This document shows positions 14,908 to 18,356 of a stretch of 18,356 nucleotides of DNA, one piece after another. The stretch spans positions 1-18,356 of the forward strand of contig NZ_JAIWOI010000367.1 in the NCBI RefSeq assembly GCF_020217005.1, written 5' to 3'. The DNA comes from Rheinheimera sp. Lineage in GTDB: Bacteria > Pseudomonadota > Gammaproteobacteria > Enterobacterales > Alteromonadaceae. The position numbers were made by a program, and so were the translations under genes. How positions within the stretch are numbered: the first letter of the stretch is position 1; every line of letters starts with the position of its first letter. The notes beneath the pieces are model-generated. The model was not told where the DNA came from. It saw only the letters and a list, made by a program, of their open reading frames with translations, and made no database searches.

Positions 14908-14935
14908 AGTCAAAGCCAAAGGAATGGCTTTGACT
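14908..14935. terminator. Strong hairpin terminator between convergent peptidase and fadM genes
   Basis: A perfect 11-base-pair stem (AGTCAAAGCCA with TGGCTTTGACT) closes a six-base AAGGAA loop, 34 bases after the peptidase stop and 4 bases before the fadM stop. It is placed to stop transcription from both sides. There is no long T-run on either strand, so termination efficiency is uncertain. Confidence 0.6.
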
Positions 14936-14939
14936 TATG

Positions 14940-15359
14940 TCAGTTGTTGGTTTGGTTGCCCAGACGAGGTTCCAGACGATTTCTTAAATCCCCTTCAATC
15001 ACCACGGCCCTGCCAGTTTTTTTATCCAGACAAACAAAAGTGATATTGGCGTCTGCCACCAGGGTGTCCGTACCTTCCAGCCAGATTTTCTGATGAATGA
15101 CGGAGCTCTTGGTATTGATGGCGCTAAATTCAGTATCGATACGCAGTTGTTGACCCATAGTGGCCTGGGCTCTGTAATTGATGTTGATATTAACTATGAC
15201 CCAGGCCAGTCCCAGCGTTTCAAAATGTTCGATATCGCCATGATGTTCCAGATACCCCCAGCGCGCTTCTTCCAAAAACTCTAAGTAGCGGGCGTTATTG
15301 ACGTGTTGGTAGCCGTCCAGGTGATAACCCCGGACTTTGATAAAAGTGTGATGTAACAT
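14940..15359 (-). CDS. fadM: FadM-like long-chain acyl-CoA thioesterase III
   Basis: A 139-residue hotdog-fold thioesterase of the 4HBT/YbgC superfamily, closest by eye to E. coli FadM (YbaW), which hydrolyses long-chain acyl-CoA byproducts of beta-oxidation. The FadM signature is strong: IKVRGYHLDGYQHVNNARYL (7-26) followed by EFLEEARWGYLE, with Asp15 and His19 at the active site, then VIVNININYRAQA and ADANITFVCLDKKTGRAV. The frame runs upstream to a GTG at 15410, but the ATG at 15359 matches the family start. A FadR-like box lies 7-23 bases upstream of this ATG, consistent with fatty-acid control. It is divergent from murB and convergent with the peptidase gene. Confidence 0.9.
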   Translation of the reverse strand: MLHHTFIKVRGYHLDGYQHVNNARYLEFLEEARWGYLEHHGDIEHFETLGLAWVIVNININYRAQATMGQQLRIDTEFSAINTKSSVIHQKIWLEGTDTLVADANITFVCLDKKTGRAVVIEGDLRNRLEPRLGNQTNN

Positions 15360-15365
15360 AAAGCA

Positions 15366-15382
15366 CTCTGGTTGGACCTGTT
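15366..15382. promoter_or_regulatory. FadR-like operator in the fadM leader
   Basis: CTCTGGTTGGACCTGTT agrees with the E. coli FadR consensus as I remember it (AGCTGGTCCGACNTGTT) at 13 of the 16 defined positions, including CTGGT and GACCTGTT. It ends seven bases before the fadM ATG. A bound repressor there would block fadM transcription, as FadR is known to repress fadM in E. coli. The murB promoter is only a few bases away, so it might be affected too. The site was found by eye and the regulator is not in the window. Confidence 0.5.
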
Positions 15383-15388
15383 TGGTCT

Positions 15389-15394
15389 TATAAT
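15389..15394 (+). promoter_or_regulatory. -10 box for the murB-birA-coaX operon
   Basis: A perfect TATAAT on the plus strand, 118 bases before the chosen murB start. The -35 region at 17 bases spacing (CTCTGG) is poor and overlaps the FadR-like box. On the minus strand TTAACC-N17-CATTAT in the same region could serve fadM, making overlapping divergent promoters. Confidence 0.4.
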
Positions 15395-15507
15395 GCCATA
15401 GTTTTTCCACCGGGTTAATGAAGTTTTTGGTGGCAGGGGCTGAGATTTTTTTGGCCTGCTGCGTCGGAACCAGTAGAATAAACGTACTTTGGTTATTTGG
15501 TGCTTTT

Positions 15508-16500
15508 ATGCGTCTGTTACAGCAGCTCTCTGCTAAATCTTATTCCACTTTTGCCCTGGATACACAGCTTGCAGAATTAGTTGAGCTGGAATCTTTGGCC
15601 GAATTAAAAACTTACCAGCCAACGACCACTCCGTTATTGTTGGGCGAGGGCAGTAACAGTGTTTTTTTGACTGACCAAACTCAAACTATCTTGCGTTATT
15701 TAGCGAAAAGCCGGACTTTGTTGTCAGAAGATGATCAGCAGGTACAGCTACATATCGAAGCTGGGGATAACTGGCACCAGCTGGTGAGTTGGACTGTTAC
15801 TCAGGGGTGGTGGGGACTGGAGAATTTATCTTTGATCCCTGGCTCTGTTGGTGCGGCGCCCGTACAAAACATTGGTGCTTATGGTGCCGAGTTGGCGGAT
15901 TGTTGCGACTATGTCGATTTTTTCCACTGGCAAAGCCGCACAGTACAGCGTTTAAGTAAAAGCGACTGCGGTTTTGGCTACCGTGACAGTATTTTTAAAA
16001 CGGCCCTGGCCGGCCGTGGCGTGATTGTGGCCATAGGACTGACGCTGAAAAAACAAGGTCAGCCAAAATTAGGTTACAAAGGCTTGGAACATTTAAATGA
16101 GCATAGCAGTGTTGCTGAAGTGGCACAGGCTGTAATAGCTGTACGTCAATCTAAATTACCTGATCCCGTCGTGTTACCAAACTGCGGTAGCTTTTTTAAA
16201 AACCCTGTGGTGCGTCATTCTGTTTTTGAGGCTATTCAGTCGCGTTATCCAGCTATGCCGTTCTATCCGCAAGCTGACGGCTTGGTTAAGTTAGCTGCAG
16301 GCTGGCTCATAGAGCAAGTGGGGTTAAAAGGCGAGCGTATGGGTGATGTGGGTTGTTATGAAAAGCAAGCGCTGGTGCTGGTGAATTTTGGTCAGGGGAC
16401 GGCAGAGGATTTACTCAAGATGATCAGCTTAATACAGCTAAAAGTTGCGACACAATTTGCAGTTCAGCTTGAACCCGAGGTGCGCTTACTTGGCAATTGA
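15508..16500 (+). CDS. murB: UDP-N-acetylenolpyruvoylglucosamine reductase
   Basis: FAD- and NADPH-dependent reductase making UDP-MurNAc, the second committed step of peptidoglycan synthesis. It is a type I MurB of 330 residues. The FAD-binding motifs are LLLGEGSNSVFL (43-54), GLENLSLIPGSVGAAPVQNI (103-122) and GAYGAEL. Catalytic residues are Arg159 in GYRDS, Ser228 in GSFFKNP and Glu322 in LEPEVR, matching the E. coli set. The frame is open upstream to an ATG at 15418, adding 30 residues not seen in the family; the ATG at 15508 fits homologues but lacks a clear ribosome binding site, so the start is not certain. The birA start overlaps its 3' end. Confidence 0.95.
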   Translation: MRLLQQLSAKSYSTFALDTQLAELVELESLAELKTYQPTTTPLLLGEGSNSVFLTDQTQTILRYLAKSRTLLSEDDQQVQLHIEAGDNWHQLVSWTVTQGWWGLENLSLIPGSVGAAPVQNIGAYGAELADCCDYVDFFHWQSRTVQRLSKSDCGFGYRDSIFKTALAGRGVIVAIGLTLKKQGQPKLGYKGLEHLNEHSSVAEVAQAVIAVRQSKLPDPVVLPNCGSFFKNPVVRHSVFEAIQSRYPAMPFYPQADGLVKLAAGWLIEQVGLKGERMGDVGCYEKQALVLVNFGQGTAEDLLKMISLIQLKVATQFAVQLEPEVRLLGN

Positions 16501-17494
16501 ACAACGTAAAACTTTACCTCATAGCCTGATTGTGCAGCGCCAGCTGGTACTTTATCTGGCTGATGGTGCTTTATGTTCAGGCCAATGGTTGGGAGAGCAA
16601 TTAGGGATTAGCCGTACTGCGGTGGCCAAGCATTTAGAACAGTTGCAGCGCCATGGCCTGGATTTATACAAGATCAAAGGCAAGGGTTATCGTTTGGCGC
16701 AACCTGTGCATTTACTGGATGCAGCACAGATTAAAGCACAGCAACAACAGTCGGCACCTGTCTGGGTGCAATCTGTTACTGACTCTACCAATAGCCAATT
16801 AATGCAAAAGCTAAAAGAAGGTGTGGCACTGGAAAAGGGCACAGTGCTGGTGGCCGAGGCTCAGACAGCAGGCAGGGGCAGGCGCGGTAAACAGTGGTTT
16901 TCGCCTTTTGGCTGCAATTTATATTTTTCAATGTACTGGCAATTGGAGCAAGGAATACAAGCCGCTATGGGGCTAAGTTTAGTGGTAGGTCTGGCGGTTG
17001 CTAAAGTCTTGCAACAGCAGTGGCAGCTACCGGTACGCTTGAAGTGGCCAAATGATTTGTATATCGAGCATAAAAAACTTGGCGGCATTTTAGTTGAACT
17101 GGCAGGCCAAACTCATGCCCAGTGTGATGTCGTCATAGGTTTAGGCTTAAATATCCGGATGCCAGAGCAAACGGACCGAGAGGTAGACCAACCCTGGGCT
17201 GATTTAACTTCGGCTTTGGGAAAGCCGATAGATCGGAATTTATTAGTGGTTTTATTGCAGCATCAATTAGTGCAGGAATTGCGGCAATTTAGTCAACACG
17301 GCTTTTCGGGCTATGTGCAGGATTTTAATCAATTGGATCAATTTTCAGGTGAGCAGGTCACTTTATCCAGTGGTAATCAAAGCACTACTGGTTTTTGCGC
17401 TGGTGTTGACGCTCAGGGTGGGCTAGTGCTGGAGATTAATGGTCAGAAGCAAAGCTTTTATGGTGGCGAACTTAGTTTAAGAAAGGCGCTATGA
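16490..17494 (+). CDS. birA: Biotin--protein ligase / biotin operon repressor BirA
   Basis: Bifunctional protein: it activates biotin and attaches it to the biotin carboxyl carrier protein, and when loaded it represses biotin synthesis genes. Residues ~15-70 are a winged helix-turn-helix (LGEQLGISRTAVAKHLEQL, wing IKGKGYRL). The ligase core has GRGRRGKQW (128-136), KWPNDLY (185-191) and KKLGGILVE, and a C-terminal SH3-like domain ends at about residue 330. The start is probably the TTG at 16490, which has GAGG at 16477-16480 and overlaps the murB stop by 11 bases. A further upstream TTG (16445) and a GTG (16532) are alternatives. The coaX start overlaps its stop as ATGA. Confidence 0.93.
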   Translation: MAIEQRKTLPHSLIVQRQLVLYLADGALCSGQWLGEQLGISRTAVAKHLEQLQRHGLDLYKIKGKGYRLAQPVHLLDAAQIKAQQQQSAPVWVQSVTDSTNSQLMQKLKEGVALEKGTVLVAEAQTAGRGRRGKQWFSPFGCNLYFSMYWQLEQGIQAAMGLSLVVGLAVAKVLQQQWQLPVRLKWPNDLYIEHKKLGGILVELAGQTHAQCDVVIGLGLNIRMPEQTDREVDQPWADLTSALGKPIDRNLLVVLLQHQLVQELRQFSQHGFSGYVQDFNQLDQFSGEQVTLSSGNQSTTGFCAGVDAQGGLVLEINGQKQSFYGGELSLRKAL

Positions 17495-18189
17495 TGGAAC
17501 TATTACTGGATATAGGTAACAGTCGAAGTAAAGCTCGTTTACATGATGCTGGTCAACTGACCGAAATACAGCTTGAACAGATCAGCTCTGAGCTGTGGGC
17601 TTCAATCAAAGCTGTGTATTGTGCCAGTGTGGCAGCCGAGAGCCGGGTGTTGGCGATACGCGAACATATCCCTTCTATTGTGCCTTTTATCCAAATCCGT
17701 AGTGAAGCACGGGCTTTTGGTGTATGTAACAGCTACAAGCAACCGCAGCTGTTAGGTGTCGACCGTTGGTTAGCTTTAGTTGCGGCCTCTGCTTTGTATC
17801 CTGAAAAAGACCTGCTAATAGCGGACGCTGGTACAGCATTAACTGTAGATTGGTTGAGTGCTGCAGGTGTGCACGGAGGGGGGTGGATTCTAGCCGGCCA
17901 AAGATTGCAGCAAGAAGCCGTATTAAGTAAAACAGCCAAAGTATTTTCTGCGCAATTGGAAACCGAACAACTATGCCCTGCGACTGATACTGCCACTGCT
18001 TTATATCAGGGCGCAATCGCAGCTTTAGTGGGTGCTATACGACAGGCTTTTGCAATTAAACCAACTGAATTAATTATTTTAACGGGCGGGGATGCAGGGC
18101 TGTTGCAAAAATACCTGACAGATCTACCTGTTCAGCTTGAATCTCAGTTGATCTTTCAGGGATTAGCCCGATATATCGAGCCGAATTGA
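17491..18189 (+). CDS. coaX: Type III pantothenate kinase
   Basis: Phosphorylates pantothenate, the first step of coenzyme A synthesis; type III enzymes need a monovalent cation and are not feedback-inhibited by CoA. The ASKHA-fold motifs are LLLDIGNSRSK (4-14, with Asp7 for phosphate/Mg), GVDRWLALVAAS (89-100, catalytic Asp91), ADAGTALTVDWL (111-122), GGWILAG and LTGGDAGLL. The 232-residue length is normal. A second ATG three bases later (17494) lies seven bases from AAAGG and may be the true start. Last gene of murB-birA-coaX; E. coli has the unrelated type I kinase coaA at this place. Confidence 0.95.
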   Translation: MMELLLDIGNSRSKARLHDAGQLTEIQLEQISSELWASIKAVYCASVAAESRVLAIREHIPSIVPFIQIRSEARAFGVCNSYKQPQLLGVDRWLALVAASALYPEKDLLIADAGTALTVDWLSAAGVHGGGWILAGQRLQQEAVLSKTAKVFSAQLETEQLCPATDTATALYQGAIAALVGAIRQAFAIKPTELIILTGGDAGLLQKYLTDLPVQLESQLIFQGLARYIEPN

Positions 18190-18200
18190 CCGTTTTGTGT

Positions 18201-18241
18201 ACTTATTGAGCATTCAGGTTGGATTTTATAAGTTTTTTTTT
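18201..18241 (+). terminator. Possible weak terminator after coaX
   Basis: ACTTAT (18201-18206) can pair with ATAAGT (18228-18233), followed directly by nine T residues (18233-18241). The stem is short, A/T-rich and has a 21-base loop, so it is a poor intrinsic terminator by itself. The long T-run 40 bases after the coaX stop and just before a tRNA promoter makes termination here plausible. Confidence 0.35.
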
Positions 18242-18249
18242 ATTTCCTG

Positions 18250-18278
18250 TTGCGTGGGGTGGGGCATTCCACTAGAAT
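18250..18278 (+). promoter_or_regulatory. Stable-RNA promoter of the tRNA-Thr gene
   Basis: TTGCGT (18250-18255, 4 of 6) and TAGAAT (18273-18278, 5 of 6) are spaced by exactly 17 bases. A GC-rich segment (GCACCC, 18281-18286) follows at the expected discriminator position, typical of promoters under growth-rate and stringent control. Transcription would start near 18285, about 10 bases before the tRNA. Confidence 0.7.
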
Positions 18279-18295
18279 TCGCACCCACTGACGTA

Positions 18296-18356
<61 letters not shown>

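Noticed and set aside
15418..15507. 30-residue hydrophobic N-terminal extension of MurB
   Set aside because: MurB is a cytoplasmic enzyme and homologues begin near the ATG at 15508; the extension overlaps the promoter/leader region. It remains a possibility because the later ATG has no clear ribosome binding site.

Overview
The window looks like a chromosomal segment of a gammaproteobacterium, most likely an Alteromonadales/Chromatiaceae-type organism close to Rheinheimera or Alishewanella. This rests on gene order (lptM-lysA-dapF-DUF484-xerC facing cyaY, then hemCDXY, then murB-birA-coaX-tRNA-Thr), on the protein families present, and on a palindromic repeat before hemC that resembles repeats I recall from that group. 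Most of it is core genome. I see no phage, insertion sequence, CRISPR array or defence island.

Left part (1-4744). A 367-base AT-rich leader precedes a secreted DUF2059 protein. Facing it is a tightly packed minus-strand operon: lptM (small OM-assembly lipoprotein), lysA and dapF (last steps of diaminopimelate/lysine synthesis), DUF484, and xerC (chromosome dimer resolution). Genes in this operon overlap by 1 to 14 bases or abut.

Middle (4745-11355). A short divergent promoter region separates lptM from cyaY (frataxin), which is followed by an alpha/beta-hydrolase carboxylesterase and a DUF2914 membrane protein. A degenerate ~190-bp palindromic element plus a second partial copy fills the gap before hemC. 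Then come hemC-hemD-hemX-hemY (tetrapyrrole synthesis and its membrane partners) and a family-6 uracil/hypoxanthine-DNA glycosylase one base after hemY. The order is that of the E. coli xerC-dapF-yifL / cyaY / cyaA / hemCDXY locus read backwards, except that cyaA is absent and the esterase and DUF2914 genes occupy its place.

Right part (11344-18356). On the minus strand lie a periplasmic Sel1-repeat protein with a TonB-type C-terminal domain and a CsaA-type tRNA-binding protein. A 381-base leader then precedes a secreted cyanophycinase-like S51 serine peptidase with an N-terminal PPC domain, the most accessory-looking gene here. Next is fadM (long-chain acyl-CoA thioesterase, minus strand), with a FadR-like operator in its leader. 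It diverges from murB-birA-coaX (cell wall, biotin/biotin regulation, CoA). A strong stable-RNA-type promoter then drives a tRNA-Thr(TGT) gene cut by the window edge.

I found no clearly new multi-gene system. The most interesting items are the replacement of cyaA at the conserved cya-hem locus, the palindromic element that seems to supply a hemC promoter, the FadR-like box at fadM, the secreted PPC-cyanophycinase, and the soluble Sel1/TonB hybrid protein.
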